The position numbers and the translations under genes were made by a program. The notes under the pieces are model-generated. The model was given only the letters and a program-made list of their open reading frames with translations, did not search any database and was not told the origin of the DNA. A stretch of DNA of 64,000 nt from Synechococcus sp. NOUM97013 (GTDB taxonomy: Bacteria > Cyanobacteriota > Cyanobacteriia > PCC-6307 > Cyanobiaceae): assembly GCF_014279815.1 (NCBI RefSeq), contig NZ_CP047941.1, forward strand, positions 1,612,001 through 1,676,000, read 5' to 3'. Below, piece after piece: positions 36,009 to 44,861 of this stretch (its first letter is position 1; every line of letters starts with the position of its first letter).

Positions 36009-36470
36009 TTACTTGAATGATCCAGGCGGCAAATTTCGCCAGGCCTGATCGTTACGTTGGATGATCAGCTGAACACACGGTTCATCACCAACCTGGGCAG
36101 AAAGATGACCTTGCCGACCATCCGATGTCGCCCGACAGCCCTGATCCCCTCCATAGGAATACTCCCCAGCTTTCATCACCACTTTCGTGCCATCCATGCT
36201 TTCCACAGACCAGGCACCTTTCAGCACATAAATCCATTTGGGCACGTGGTTCTCATGCCAGTCAGCGGTCCAGCCAACAGGCAGGTATGTCACAAAGGCA
36301 TTCCCTTCCTTCATCAGGTCACGGGAAAATTGCGGCGAGTCACCGGGTCCAAGCTGACCAAGCTCAAACGCGCTGATTGTGCACATTGTCTGACGACTGA
36401 TGCCCTCAGCATCGGTGTAGAGATGCCAATAGCTTTCAGGCTCTGGAGCCAGACTGAAAGGATCGGTCAC
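36009..36470 (-). CDS. Cupin-domain protein
   Basis: The 153-residue protein contains one cupin barrel: TADWHENHVPKWIYVLKGAWSVE supplies the two His, with Glu missing from the usual pattern, and KAGEYSYGGDQGCRATSDGRQGH gives the late motif. It begins a probable operon, 14 bases before the lactonase. It may be a sugar- or acid-binding enzyme. The gene to its right (pyrC) is 53 bases away on the same strand, so read-through from pyrC is possible. Confidence 0.75.
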   Translation of the reverse strand: MTDPFSLAPEPESYWHLYTDAEGISRQTMCTISAFELGQLGPGDSPQFSRDLMKEGNAFVTYLPVGWTADWHENHVPKWIYVLKGAWSVESMDGTKVVMKAGEYSYGGDQGCRATSDGRQGHLSAQVGDEPCVQLIIQRNDQAWRNLPPGSFK

Positions 36471-36522
36471 AAGTGACTTGGGCGGATCTTTTCACCCTAT
36501 TCATTTCGCAGAAGCCTGACTA

Positions 36523-37614
36523 TCAAGCCACACACCAAGGCAATGTTTCCCCTGCGTGGAACAGCACAGGCCACTCGCTCTCATCAAGGGAGTCGTCCGC
36601 TGTTGCGGCCGCTCTTACAGGCTCTAGGCGCGAGGGGACTGACTGCTGCTTGCGCACGAGCGTGATGGTGTCGTCGTTGAGTGGCAATCCATAAAAACGA
36701 GGACCATGTTCACTGGCAAAACCCTCGAGACGGTCCAAGGCACCGGCTTGCTCGAAGACGCAGGCGTAGCTCTCGATGGCGTGAAACGCATTAAAAATCC
36801 CGGCACAACCGCAAGCCGACTCCTTGCCGGAACGGGGATGAGGCGCTGAATCCGTGCCAAGAAAGAAGCAGGGGAGACCACTGGTGGCAGCCGCGATCAA
36901 CGCCTGGCGATGGCATTCACGCTTGACCACCGGCAGACAGTAGAAATCGCTCCGCAGACCCCCCATGAACATCGCATTGCGATTGAGGTGGAGGTGATGG
37001 GGGGTGATGGTGGCTGCCAGTCGATGATCACCGGCAAGGTGCTCATCGCGGATGTAAGCAGCAGCCTGCTCGGTGGTGATGTGTTCAAGAACGATGCGCA
37101 ATCCCGGATGGCGGCGGCGCAGAGGAATCAGTTGCTGGTCGATGAAGGCAGCTTCCCGATCGAAAATATCCACCTCAGGATCGGTGACCTCCCCATGAAT
37201 GAGCAGGGGCATGTCGATGGATTCCATGCGCTCCAGCACCGCAGCGATCTGAGTCAGATCACTCACACCGGCAGCCGAATTGGTGGTGGCATTGGCGGGA
37301 TACAGCTTTGCTGCGATGAACACTCCCTCGCGAAACCCACGCTCCAACTCGTCGGGGTCAAGATCGTCAGTGAGATAAGCGGTCATCAGCGGCTCAAACT
37401 GCTGTCCCTGCGGAAGCGCTGAAAGAATCCGACTGCGGTAGGCGAGTGCTGCGTCGACCGTGGTGATTGGAGGACGCAAATTGGGCATCACGATGGCCCG
37501 TGCAAAGGTTCTGGCAGTCGAGGGCAGCACGGCCTGAAGCATCGCTCCATCTCTCAAGTGCACATGCCAGTCATCAGGACGGCGGAGCACAAGCGATGAG
37601 GGCACCTGAACCAA
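36523..37614 (-). CDS. pyrC: Dihydroorotase
   Basis: PyrC closes carbamoyl aspartate to dihydroorotate in pyrimidine synthesis. The 363-residue protein has the metal site HVHLRDG at residues 17-23, the lysine in [13 protein letters not shown] that becomes carboxylated, the His in LLIHGEV and VLEHITT, and the Asp in LGTDSAPH. The start is TTG 37614, supported by an AGGAGG seven bases upstream inside the end of bicA. pyrC and bicA are two bases apart and translationally coupled. A second, cut-off copy of its 5' part lies at 39349-39759. Confidence 0.95.
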   Translation of the reverse strand: MVQVPSSLVLRRPDDWHVHLRDGAMLQAVLPSTARTFARAIVMPNLRPPITTVDAALAYRSRILSALPQGQQFEPLMTAYLTDDLDPDELERGFREGVFIAAKLYPANATTNSAAGVSDLTQIAAVLERMESIDMPLLIHGEVTDPEVDIFDREAAFIDQQLIPLRRRHPGLRIVLEHITTEQAAAYIRDEHLAGDHRLAATITPHHLHLNRNAMFMGGLRSDFYCLPVVKRECHRQALIAAATSGLPCFFLGTDSAPHPRSGKESACGCAGIFNAFHAIESYACVFEQAGALDRLEGFASEHGPRFYGLPLNDDTITLVRKQQSVPSRLEPVRAAATADDSLDESEWPVLFHAGETLPWCVA

Positions 37615-39371
37615 GGTCAGACCTCCTGAAGTAAGGGCAGCTCCTCGACGGCTAAGCGGAGGATCTTTCCACGATCTTCGCTGACGTGCTCCTCGGGGAG
37701 AAGCTCCAGCAGCTTGAGTTTCTCGAGCCGATTGCGCGTGGCCCCATTCATCACCACCAAATAAACCGAGCGGCCCACTTCAATCGCTTCTTTGATGGCA
37801 TTTTCCAGCGCAAGGGATGCAGTCACTCCCAGATGGGAAACTTCTGTGAGGTCAAACAGCACCGCCTCACACTCTTCGATGGCGTTGTGCTCCCGGCTGA
37901 TCGTTTTTGCCACACCGAAAATCATCGGCCCAGTGAGTTGGAACAGCAGCAGACGTCCTGAAGCTTGATCCAGAATCTCCTGCTGGTCGGGAGGCAGTTC
38001 CACATCATCATCTGTGGTGCTGATGGTCTTCACTCCCTTGGATTGAAGGGCCGTCATCCGCTCGATGGTGAGCACATTGGCCACAAACACGCCGATGAAC
38101 ACTGCCCAGATCAGATCCACGAGAACGGTGAGAGCAATCACGCCATAGGTGATGCAGGCTGCCTTGATCGACAGGTGATGGGCCCGTTGCAGGAAGCTCC
38201 AGTCGATGATGTCGAAACCGACCTTCAGAGCAATACCGGCCAGCACGGCCAGTGGGATGGCCGATGCAGCTCCTGCAAACAGCAGGATCACCAGCATCAG
38301 AATCAGGGCGCGGACGATTCCAGAGAGGGCCGAACGGCCGCCGGCCTGGATATTCACCACTGTGCCCATCGTGGCGCCAGCTCCAGGCAAGCCTCCGAAC
38401 AGACCAGACACAACATTGCCAAGACCCTGGCCGATCAATTCCTTGTTGGAGTCGTGCTCGGTGCGGGTGAGGCTGTCAGCCACCACGGAGGTGAGAAGGG
38501 CATCAATGCAACCGAGCATGCCCAGAACCGCACCATTGACCACCATCACCCGAAGCTGCCCGCCGGTGAAGTTGGGCATCTGGAAACTGGGGAAGTCCGC
38601 CGAGAACTCAGGGATCCGTCGCAATTCAGCGTCCCCGAGCAAAGTGAAGGAGAGAAACGTGCCGATCAACAACGCGAGCAGCTGAGGGGGGACCCAGCGC
38701 TTCCACTGCTCAGGCGTGAACCAGAGGATCAACAGCGTCACCACAGCCAGGGTGAGCTCCATGGGCTGGATGTTGGAGAACAGCTCTGGCAGGGCCGTGA
38801 GGGTTCCCACAACACCGCCAGATGGGCTGCTCTGGCCAAGAAACGGCGCTAGTTGAAGGATGACCAGGATCACACCGATGCCGGACATGAAGCCCGAAAT
38901 CACGGTGTAGGGCATCATCGTGATGTAACGCCCCAGTCGGAAAAAGCCGAACAGGATCTGGAAAACACCTGCCAGGATCACCGTGGTGAACGCCATGGCC
39001 AGAGCAGTGGCCTGGTCGGGAATCTGGCTGGTGAAGCTGAGGATGACGGCGGTGAACACCACGGTCATTGGACCGGTGGGTTCAGAGATCAATGTGGGGG
39101 TGCCCCCGAACAGGGAGGCCACCAAACCGATGATCACGGCACCCCAGAGGCCAGCAGCAGCCCCTGCCCCTGACGCCACACCAAAGGCGAGAGCCATCGG
39201 CAGCGCAACCACCGCAGCAGTCACCCCACCGAAGACATCGCCTTTGATGTTGCGGGTGCTGATGTGATTCAGGAACACGCCGATCCGTCACAAATGTGGC
39301 GGAATTCTAGTCGGCGCCCATGGGATCAGACCAGCTCAATCCACACCGTCACCGATTGGCGGGATGATGGC
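37227..39371. repeat. Tandem duplication, unit A (2,145 bp)
   Basis: This segment is repeated directly next to itself as 39372-41516. Unit A runs from inside pyrC, through bicA and its upstream region, to the first eight bases of the CaCA reading frame. Lines compared by eye are identical, and the encoded BicA proteins match over all 553 residues. The unit ends are abrupt, with no shared bases at the junction. Confidence 0.95.
37617..39278 (-). CDS. bicA: Sodium-dependent bicarbonate transporter BicA, copy A
   Basis: BicA is a SulP-family inner-membrane carrier that brings bicarbonate in with sodium, supplying the CO2-concentrating mechanism. The 553-residue protein closely follows the BicA sequence I recall: [21 protein letters not shown], the [10 protein letters not shown] loop, [23 protein letters not shown], and a C-terminal STAS domain from about residue 430 with [15 protein letters not shown] and [18 protein letters not shown]. 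It is in front of pyrC with a two-base gap. An identical second copy lies at 39762-41423. The start is ATG 39278, about 90 bases from the junction of the repeats. Confidence 0.93.
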   Translation of the reverse strand: MFLNHISTRNIKGDVFGGVTAAVVALPMALAFGVASGAGAAAGLWGAVIIGLVASLFGGTPTLISEPTGPMTVVFTAVILSFTSQIPDQATALAMAFTTVILAGVFQILFGFFRLGRYITMMPYTVISGFMSGIGVILVILQLAPFLGQSSPSGGVVGTLTALPELFSNIQPMELTLAVVTLLILWFTPEQWKRWVPPQLLALLIGTFLSFTLLGDAELRRIPEFSADFPSFQMPNFTGGQLRVMVVNGAVLGMLGCIDALLTSVVADSLTRTEHDSNKELIGQGLGNVVSGLFGGLPGAGATMGTVVNIQAGGRSALSGIVRALILMLVILLFAGAASAIPLAVLAGIALKVGFDIIDWSFLQRAHHLSIKAACITYGVIALTVLVDLIWAVFIGVFVANVLTIERMTALQSKGVKTISTTDDDVELPPDQQEILDQASGRLLLFQLTGPMIFGVAKTISREHNAIEECEAVLFDLTEVSHLGVTASLALENAIKEAIEVGRSVYLVVMNGATRNRLEKLKLLELLPEEHVSEDRGKILRLAVEELPLLQEV

Positions 39372-39759
39372 TGCGCTCCAGCACCGCAGCGATCTGAGTC
39401 AGATCACTCACACCGGCAGCCGAATTGGTGGTGGCATTGGCGGGATACAGCTTTGCTGCGATGAACACTCCCTCGCGAAACCCACGCTCCAACTCGTCGG
39501 GGTCAAGATCGTCAGTGAGATAAGCGGTCATCAGCGGCTCAAACTGCTGTCCCTGCGGAAGCGCTGAAAGAATCCGACTGCGGTAGGCGAGTGCTGCGTC
39601 GACCGTGGTGATTGGAGGACGCAAATTGGGCATCACGATGGCCCGTGCAAAGGTTCTGGCAGTCGAGGGCAGCACGGCCTGAAGCATCGCTCCATCTCTC
39701 AAGTGCACATGCCAGTCATCAGGACGGCGGAGCACAAGCGATGAGGGCACCTGAACCAA
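39349..39759 (-). pseudogene. pyrC: Truncated pyrC copy at the duplication junction
   Basis: This is the first 128 or so codons of pyrC (metal site HVHL and the carboxylated-lysine segment), cut at the duplication junction and run on for a few out-of-family codons to a stop at 39349. It lacks the other His and the catalytic Asp, so it cannot be an active dihydroorotase. It keeps the AGGAGG site and TTG start from the bicA end, so a fragment of 136 residues could still be made. Confidence 0.9.
39364..39567 (+). other. Chimeric ORF made by the duplication junction
   Basis: The copied first eight bases of the CaCA frame (ATGATGGC) are joined to antisense pyrC DNA, giving a 67-codon plus-strand frame with the CaCA start codons and upstream context. 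It is new sequence created by the duplication. Any protein would be an artificial product. It could be translated if the divergent CaCA promoter was duplicated too. Confidence 0.5.
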
Positions 39760-41516
39760 GGTCAGACCTCCTGAAGTAAGGGCAGCTCCTCGACGGCTAA
39801 GCGGAGGATCTTTCCACGATCTTCGCTGACGTGCTCCTCGGGGAGAAGCTCCAGCAGCTTGAGTTTCTCGAGCCGATTGCGCGTGGCCCCATTCATCACC
39901 ACCAAATAAACCGAGCGGCCCACTTCAATCGCTTCTTTGATGGCATTTTCCAGCGCAAGGGATGCAGTCACTCCCAGATGGGAAACTTCTGTGAGGTCAA
40001 ACAGCACCGCCTCACACTCTTCGATGGCGTTGTGCTCCCGGCTGATCGTTTTTGCCACACCGAAAATCATCGGCCCAGTGAGTTGGAACAGCAGCAGACG
40101 TCCTGAAGCTTGATCCAGAATCTCCTGCTGGTCGGGAGGCAGTTCCACATCATCATCTGTGGTGCTGATGGTCTTCACTCCCTTGGATTGAAGGGCCGTC
40201 ATCCGCTCGATGGTGAGCACATTGGCCACAAACACGCCGATGAACACTGCCCAGATCAGATCCACGAGAACGGTGAGAGCAATCACGCCATAGGTGATGC
40301 AGGCTGCCTTGATCGACAGGTGATGGGCCCGTTGCAGGAAGCTCCAGTCGATGATGTCGAAACCGACCTTCAGAGCAATACCGGCCAGCACGGCCAGTGG
40401 GATGGCCGATGCAGCTCCTGCAAACAGCAGGATCACCAGCATCAGAATCAGGGCGCGGACGATTCCAGAGAGGGCCGAACGGCCGCCGGCCTGGATATTC
40501 ACCACTGTGCCCATCGTGGCGCCAGCTCCAGGCAAGCCTCCGAACAGACCAGACACAACATTGCCAAGACCCTGGCCGATCAATTCCTTGTTGGAGTCGT
40601 GCTCGGTGCGGGTGAGGCTGTCAGCCACCACGGAGGTGAGAAGGGCATCAATGCAACCGAGCATGCCCAGAACCGCACCATTGACCACCATCACCCGAAG
40701 CTGCCCGCCGGTGAAGTTGGGCATCTGGAAACTGGGGAAGTCCGCCGAGAACTCAGGGATCCGTCGCAATTCAGCGTCCCCGAGCAAAGTGAAGGAGAGA
40801 AACGTGCCGATCAACAACGCGAGCAGCTGAGGGGGGACCCAGCGCTTCCACTGCTCAGGCGTGAACCAGAGGATCAACAGCGTCACCACAGCCAGGGTGA
40901 GCTCCATGGGCTGGATGTTGGAGAACAGCTCTGGCAGGGCCGTGAGGGTTCCCACAACACCGCCAGATGGGCTGCTCTGGCCAAGAAACGGCGCTAGTTG
41001 AAGGATGACCAGGATCACACCGATGCCGGACATGAAGCCCGAAATCACGGTGTAGGGCATCATCGTGATGTAACGCCCCAGTCGGAAAAAGCCGAACAGG
41101 ATCTGGAAAACACCTGCCAGGATCACCGTGGTGAACGCCATGGCCAGAGCAGTGGCCTGGTCGGGAATCTGGCTGGTGAAGCTGAGGATGACGGCGGTGA
41201 ACACCACGGTCATTGGACCGGTGGGTTCAGAGATCAATGTGGGGGTGCCCCCGAACAGGGAGGCCACCAAACCGATGATCACGGCACCCCAGAGGCCAGC
41301 AGCAGCCCCTGCCCCTGACGCCACACCAAAGGCGAGAGCCATCGGCAGCGCAACCACCGCAGCAGTCACCCCACCGAAGACATCGCCTTTGATGTTGCGG
41401 GTGCTGATGTGATTCAGGAACACGCCGATCCGTCACAAATGTGGCGGAATTCTAGTCGGCGCCCATGGGATCAGACCAGCTCAATCCACACCGTCACCGA
41501 TTGGCGGGATGATGGC
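39372..41516. repeat. Tandem duplication, unit B (2,145 bp)
   Basis: Second copy of the segment described at 37227-39371, in direct orientation. At the left end the DNA jumps from the CaCA start codon region to inside pyrC; at the right end the original sequence continues into the CaCA gene. The perfect match implies a very recent event or an assembly artefact. Confidence 0.95.
39762..41423 (-). CDS. bicA: Sodium-dependent bicarbonate transporter BicA, copy B
   Basis: The protein is identical over 553 residues to copy A. This copy is next to the original upstream region, divergent to the CaCA antiporter with an 85-base gap. The truncated pyrC follows it, then copy A. Two transporter genes may raise dosage. 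Because copy A keeps about 90 bases upstream of its ATG, it may also be transcribed on its own, otherwise from copy B through the pyrC fragment. Confidence 0.93.
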   Translation of the reverse strand: MFLNHISTRNIKGDVFGGVTAAVVALPMALAFGVASGAGAAAGLWGAVIIGLVASLFGGTPTLISEPTGPMTVVFTAVILSFTSQIPDQATALAMAFTTVILAGVFQILFGFFRLGRYITMMPYTVISGFMSGIGVILVILQLAPFLGQSSPSGGVVGTLTALPELFSNIQPMELTLAVVTLLILWFTPEQWKRWVPPQLLALLIGTFLSFTLLGDAELRRIPEFSADFPSFQMPNFTGGQLRVMVVNGAVLGMLGCIDALLTSVVADSLTRTEHDSNKELIGQGLGNVVSGLFGGLPGAGATMGTVVNIQAGGRSALSGIVRALILMLVILLFAGAASAIPLAVLAGIALKVGFDIIDWSFLQRAHHLSIKAACITYGVIALTVLVDLIWAVFIGVFVANVLTIERMTALQSKGVKTISTTDDDVELPPDQQEILDQASGRLLLFQLTGPMIFGVAKTISREHNAIEECEAVLFDLTEVSHLGVTASLALENAIKEAIEVGRSVYLVVMNGATRNRLEKLKLLELLPEEHVSEDRGKILRLAVEELPLLQEV

Positions 41517-42645
41517 GTCGCAAAATGTGAGCCAATCGTCGTTCCAGATGCCCGAGTTCCTGCAATCGCTCCTGGAAATTCTGGTCGGAATCGGCCTGCT
41601 GTTCGCTGGCGGCGAGGTGTTTGTTCAAGGGGCGGTCACCCTTTCCCTGATTTTTGGCATCCCGCAGCTGGTGATTGGACTCACCGTGGTGTCCTTCGGC
41701 ACCAGCGCTCCTGAACTGTTTGTCAGCGTGAGTTCAGTGCTTGAAGGCATGGACTCCCTGGCCGTGAGCAATGTGGTCGGGAGCAACATCTTCAACGTGA
41801 TGGTGGTGCTCGGCAGCAGTGCTCTGGTGATGCCGCTTCGGGTGGAAAGCCGCCTTGTCCGGAGGGACGTGCCGGTGATGATTGCCGTCTCAGCGGCTGT
41901 TTGGGGCATGGCCTCCGCTGGGCGCGTCACCTGGCAATCAGGGGCAGCACTGTTGCTGGCTCTGGTGATCAACTCGATCTGGGAGATCCGCACCGCCCGC
42001 GAAGAACCGGAGAGCGTCGAGGAAGCCGAGCCCGATGTGAACCCTGAGCAGGGCAAACGCGGGGTGCTGAAAGCAGTTTTGTCTCTGTTGCTGGGCATCC
42101 TGCTACTCGGGGTTGGTTCCAAGGTGCTGGTCGCTGGCGCCTCAGGAGCCGCAATGCTTTTAGGAGTCAGCCAAGCCGTGATCGGCCTGACCATTGTGTC
42201 CGCCGGCACCTCGATGCCGGAACTGATCACGTCGCTGGTGGCTGCCCTCAAAGGCAAGACTGATCTGGCCATCGGCAACGTTGTCGGCAGCAATCTTCTG
42301 AACCAGCTGCTGGTGCTGGGCACGAGTGCGGTGGCTGCCAGCGGAACAGGCGGTCTTGAGGTGGGCGCTCTGCTGATCGAACGTGACATGCCCGTCATGG
42401 TGTTGACCGCATTGGCGTGTCTGCCCATTTTTTGGACCAAAGGACAGATCACCCGTCTGGAGGGGGGCATCCTCCTCGGCCTTTACATCTTTTATGTCGT
42501 GGATCAGGTGCTTCCACGCACCCTGCCCACATGGCAAGACGAGTTCCGGCTGGTGGTTCTCTGTCTTGTGCTTCCCGCTGTGATTGTTCTGATCGTGACG
42601 CAGGCTGGTCTCTACTGGCGCCAACTTCATCGCAACCGTCCCTGA
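41509..42645 (+). CDS. CaCA-family cation antiporter (Na+/Ca2+ exchanger type)
   Basis: The 378-residue inner-membrane protein has about ten helices and both alpha-repeats of the CaCA family: GLTVVSFGTSAPELFVS with SNVVGSNIFNVMVVLG, and GLTIVSAGTSMPELITS with GNVVGSNLLNQLLVLG. An acidic cytosolic loop (EEPESVEEAEPD) lies between the halves. It exchanges sodium for calcium or another cation. Being divergent to the sodium-dependent BicA, it could help manage sodium, but that is inference. The start is one of ATG 41509 or 41512. Confidence 0.9.
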   Translation: MMASQNVSQSSFQMPEFLQSLLEILVGIGLLFAGGEVFVQGAVTLSLIFGIPQLVIGLTVVSFGTSAPELFVSVSSVLEGMDSLAVSNVVGSNIFNVMVVLGSSALVMPLRVESRLVRRDVPVMIAVSAAVWGMASAGRVTWQSGAALLLALVINSIWEIRTAREEPESVEEAEPDVNPEQGKRGVLKAVLSLLLGILLLGVGSKVLVAGASGAAMLLGVSQAVIGLTIVSAGTSMPELITSLVAALKGKTDLAIGNVVGSNLLNQLLVLGTSAVAASGTGGLEVGALLIERDMPVMVLTALACLPIFWTKGQITRLEGGILLGLYIFYVVDQVLPRTLPTWQDEFRLVVLCLVLPAVIVLIVTQAGLYWRQLHRNRP

Positions 42646-42725
42646 GCAACAGCAACAACACGATGCTTCCTTCCAGCCTGGTTTGATCAGCAACTCATCA
42701 CAGCCAGGCGCGGATTCGTTCACGA

Positions 42726-42759
42726 AAGGATGACTACACCCTGAAAGCTGATCATCCTT
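42726..42759. repeat. Perfect 8-bp inverted repeat between CaCA and the ARTO operon
   Basis: AAGGATGA (42726-42733) and TCATCCTT (42752-42759) are exact reverse complements around an 18-base loop. No T-run follows. It sits 24 bases before the first DUF2231 start and could be an operator or an RNA structure in the operon leader. Confidence 0.45.
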
Positions 42760-42782
42760 AGAAAGCGTTGCTCGGCTTGCCG

Positions 42783-43283
42783 ATGCTCGAGCTGCTTCCA
42801 CCGCTCAACGACAAAAACCTTCCCTGGTTGGATGTCATTCATCCAATCGTGGTGCACTTTGTGATCGCGATGGCGCTGATCAGCGTCGTTTTTGATCTGG
42901 TTGGTGTGATCACGCGACGAAGAAATCTCTTCGAAGTGAGCTTCTGGAATCTTGTGGTGGCCACGGTGGCCATCTTCGTAGCGATCATTTTCGGCCAGAT
43001 TGAAGCTGGTCTAGCTAATCCTTACGGGGCCTCCCGCGACATCCTCAACTACCACAGCACCATTGGCTGGTCTCTGGCGGGGGTGTTAGGCCTCCTGACC
43101 GGATGGCGCTATGTGGTTCGGCAAAAAGATCCCACCCATTTGCCTGCTGGCTTTCTCGTGATTGATGGAGTGCTGGCAACCCTCGTGTTCTGCCAGGTCT
43201 ATCTCGGAGACAAGCTGGTTTGGGTCTACGGACTGCACACCGTTCCTGTGGTGGAAGCCATTCGTAGTGGAGCGGTTTCATGA
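42783..43283 (+). CDS. DUF2231 family membrane protein 1
   Basis: From ATG 42783 the protein has 166 residues and four predicted helices. Its hallmark is HPIVVHFVIAMALISVVFD in the first helix. Two further His residues lie in membrane-near positions (YHSTIGWSLAG and LHTVPVV). DUF2231 proteins are common next to oxidases and may bind heme. It is the first gene of an operon with a second DUF2231 protein and the ARTO subunits. An in-frame TTG at 42768 is an alternative start. The stop overlaps the next start (ATGA). Confidence 0.85.
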   Translation: MLELLPPLNDKNLPWLDVIHPIVVHFVIAMALISVVFDLVGVITRRRNLFEVSFWNLVVATVAIFVAIIFGQIEAGLANPYGASRDILNYHSTIGWSLAGVLGLLTGWRYVVRQKDPTHLPAGFLVIDGVLATLVFCQVYLGDKLVWVYGLHTVPVVEAIRSGAVS

Positions 43284-43915
43284 CAGCGATCAGCCTGATC
43301 CACCTGATGGCCATTCCATCGCCCATCAACGACATCGCTGAGCAACTGGGGGCGAACGATCTCCCTTATGCCATTCCGATCCATCCGAATTTGGTGCACT
43401 TCACCATTGGATTGTTCGCCATCGGCGTCGCGTTTGATTTTGCAGGTGCGTTCTATCCGCTTGAAAAAAGGGTTTTCCGCTATCTCGCCCTGCCCGTTAC
43501 CCGCAGTGGATTTCACGATGTGGGTTGGTACAACGTGCTCGCCTGCAGCGTCATCACCTTTTTCACGGTGGCCGCCGGCTTCTACGAGATGCTCCTGGCC
43601 GTCCCGCTGCCGGGAATTCGCAATGTGATTGGTCAGAATGCCATTAACACGATGCTTTGGCACGGCATTGGTGGTGTTGCCTTGCTACTGGCCATCGTGG
43701 CGATGACCATCTGGCGCGGCTACCAACGTTTCGTCTGGCGCAAGGATTTTGGCCGTCAAGTGTCCTGGCTCTATCTGGGCTGCGGAACCCTCATCCTGCT
43801 GATCATGGGCTTGCACGGAAGCCTCGGTGCCTGGCTAGCCAGTGAATTCGGTGTTCACATCACCGCAGATCAGCTTCTTGCGGCGGGTGCAGATCTCAAG
43901 GAGGCCCTGCCATGA
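43280..43915 (+). CDS. DUF2231 family membrane protein 2
   Basis: The 211-residue protein repeats the DUF2231 pattern with HPNLVHFTIGLFAIGVAFD and then TMLWHGIGGVALLLAIVAM, with several more helices. Start and stop overlap its neighbours by four bases each (ATGA), so it is strictly coupled to DUF2231 protein 1 and ctaC. The pair of His-containing helices resembles a diheme arrangement, but heme binding has not been shown. Confidence 0.85.
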   Translation: MTAISLIHLMAIPSPINDIAEQLGANDLPYAIPIHPNLVHFTIGLFAIGVAFDFAGAFYPLEKRVFRYLALPVTRSGFHDVGWYNVLACSVITFFTVAAGFYEMLLAVPLPGIRNVIGQNAINTMLWHGIGGVALLLAIVAMTIWRGYQRFVWRKDFGRQVSWLYLGCGTLILLIMGLHGSLGAWLASEFGVHITADQLLAAGADLKEALP

Positions 43916-44856
43916 CATCCACACAAACCCCCAAGAAAGGATTCCCCCTCCGGTTGCTGATCGTTGTTGCGATCGCAGTTCTAGTCGATGCTCTCTTAAG
44001 CGTTCAGGTTGCGCGCTGGTCCTATGCATGGCTTCCTGTCCCTGCATCAACAGCAGCGCCCTATGTCGATGATCTGTTCAGTCTTGAAGTGGGGATTGGA
44101 GCCTTCATTTTCATCGGCTCCGTGGGATTCATCCTTTGGTCTGTGATCTTCAGCCGAGCTGAGAAATACGATGAAAGTGACGGTCTTCCCATCGAAGGCA
44201 ACACCAAACTGGAAATCACGTGGACGGTGATTCCCTTCGTGATCGTGATGGCTTTGGCCTTCTATTCGATCCAAGTGAACGAAAAGCTGGCATCCCTGGG
44301 TCCCAAACAGAAATACGACGTTGCAGTCAATCAAGCCCCCGATGCCGTAGCAACGGTGGACGCACGTCGTGACATCGGGCCGATCGATGTGATCGCCCGC
44401 CAGTGGTCCTGGGAGTTCGTCTATCCAAATGGTGTACGGAGCTCAGAACTTCATTTACCGGTCAATCAGCGGGCCAATTTTCAGCTCAGCTCGGAGGATG
44501 TATTGCATGGCTTCTACATCCCCGCATTCCGTCTGAAGCAGGACATCATTCCCGGGAGTGTGATCTCTTACAGCATCACACCGACCCGGGAAGGTCGTTA
44601 TCGCTTGCGCGACTCGATGTTCAGCGGCGCTTACTTCTCTAAAAATCAGACCGACGTGATTGTCGAGTCGGATCAGTCCTACGAAACATGGCTGAAGGCC
44701 ACGGCCAAACGTCCACTGGTGCAGGGACTGAGCCCAGGAACACCTCTTTACGCCAAGCGACTTAAAGACGGTGACCGTGGCTGGGCCACGGTTGCTCCCG
44801 CAACACCACCGATGGTCAACGACCCCGGCAATCCCGACGAGCCCCACGACGCCTGA
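43912..44856 (+). CDS. ctaC: Cytochrome oxidase subunit II lacking CuA (ARTO type)
   Basis: Subunit II of a heme-copper oxidase, 314 residues, with two N-terminal membrane helices and a periplasmic cupredoxin domain. The CuA loop, which in canonical proteins reads R-C-A-E-L-C-G-A-G-H-A-E-M, here reads RDSMFSGAYFSKN. Both Cys, the Glu, the His and the Met are lost, while the first His (LHGFYIPAF) remains. That is the mark of the cyanobacterial alternative terminal oxidase (ARTO), thought to take electrons from quinol instead of cytochrome c. Transcription runs from DUF2231 to ctaE. Confidence 0.93.
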   Translation: MTSTQTPKKGFPLRLLIVVAIAVLVDALLSVQVARWSYAWLPVPASTAAPYVDDLFSLEVGIGAFIFIGSVGFILWSVIFSRAEKYDESDGLPIEGNTKLEITWTVIPFVIVMALAFYSIQVNEKLASLGPKQKYDVAVNQAPDAVATVDARRDIGPIDVIARQWSWEFVYPNGVRSSELHLPVNQRANFQLSSEDVLHGFYIPAFRLKQDIIPGSVISYSITPTREGRYRLRDSMFSGAYFSKNQTDVIVESDQSYETWLKATAKRPLVQGLSPGTPLYAKRLKDGDRGWATVAPATPPMVNDPGNPDEPHDA

Positions 44857-44861
44857 CCCCG

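Noticed and set aside
37965..38852. 295-codon plus-strand frame inside bicA (also at 40110-40997)
   Set aside because: His/Gln-rich antisense shadow of bicA, repeated only because the DNA is duplicated.
37227..41516. Insertion sequence as the cause of the bicA repeat
   Set aside because: No transposase, no terminal inverted repeats and no target-site duplications at the unit ends.
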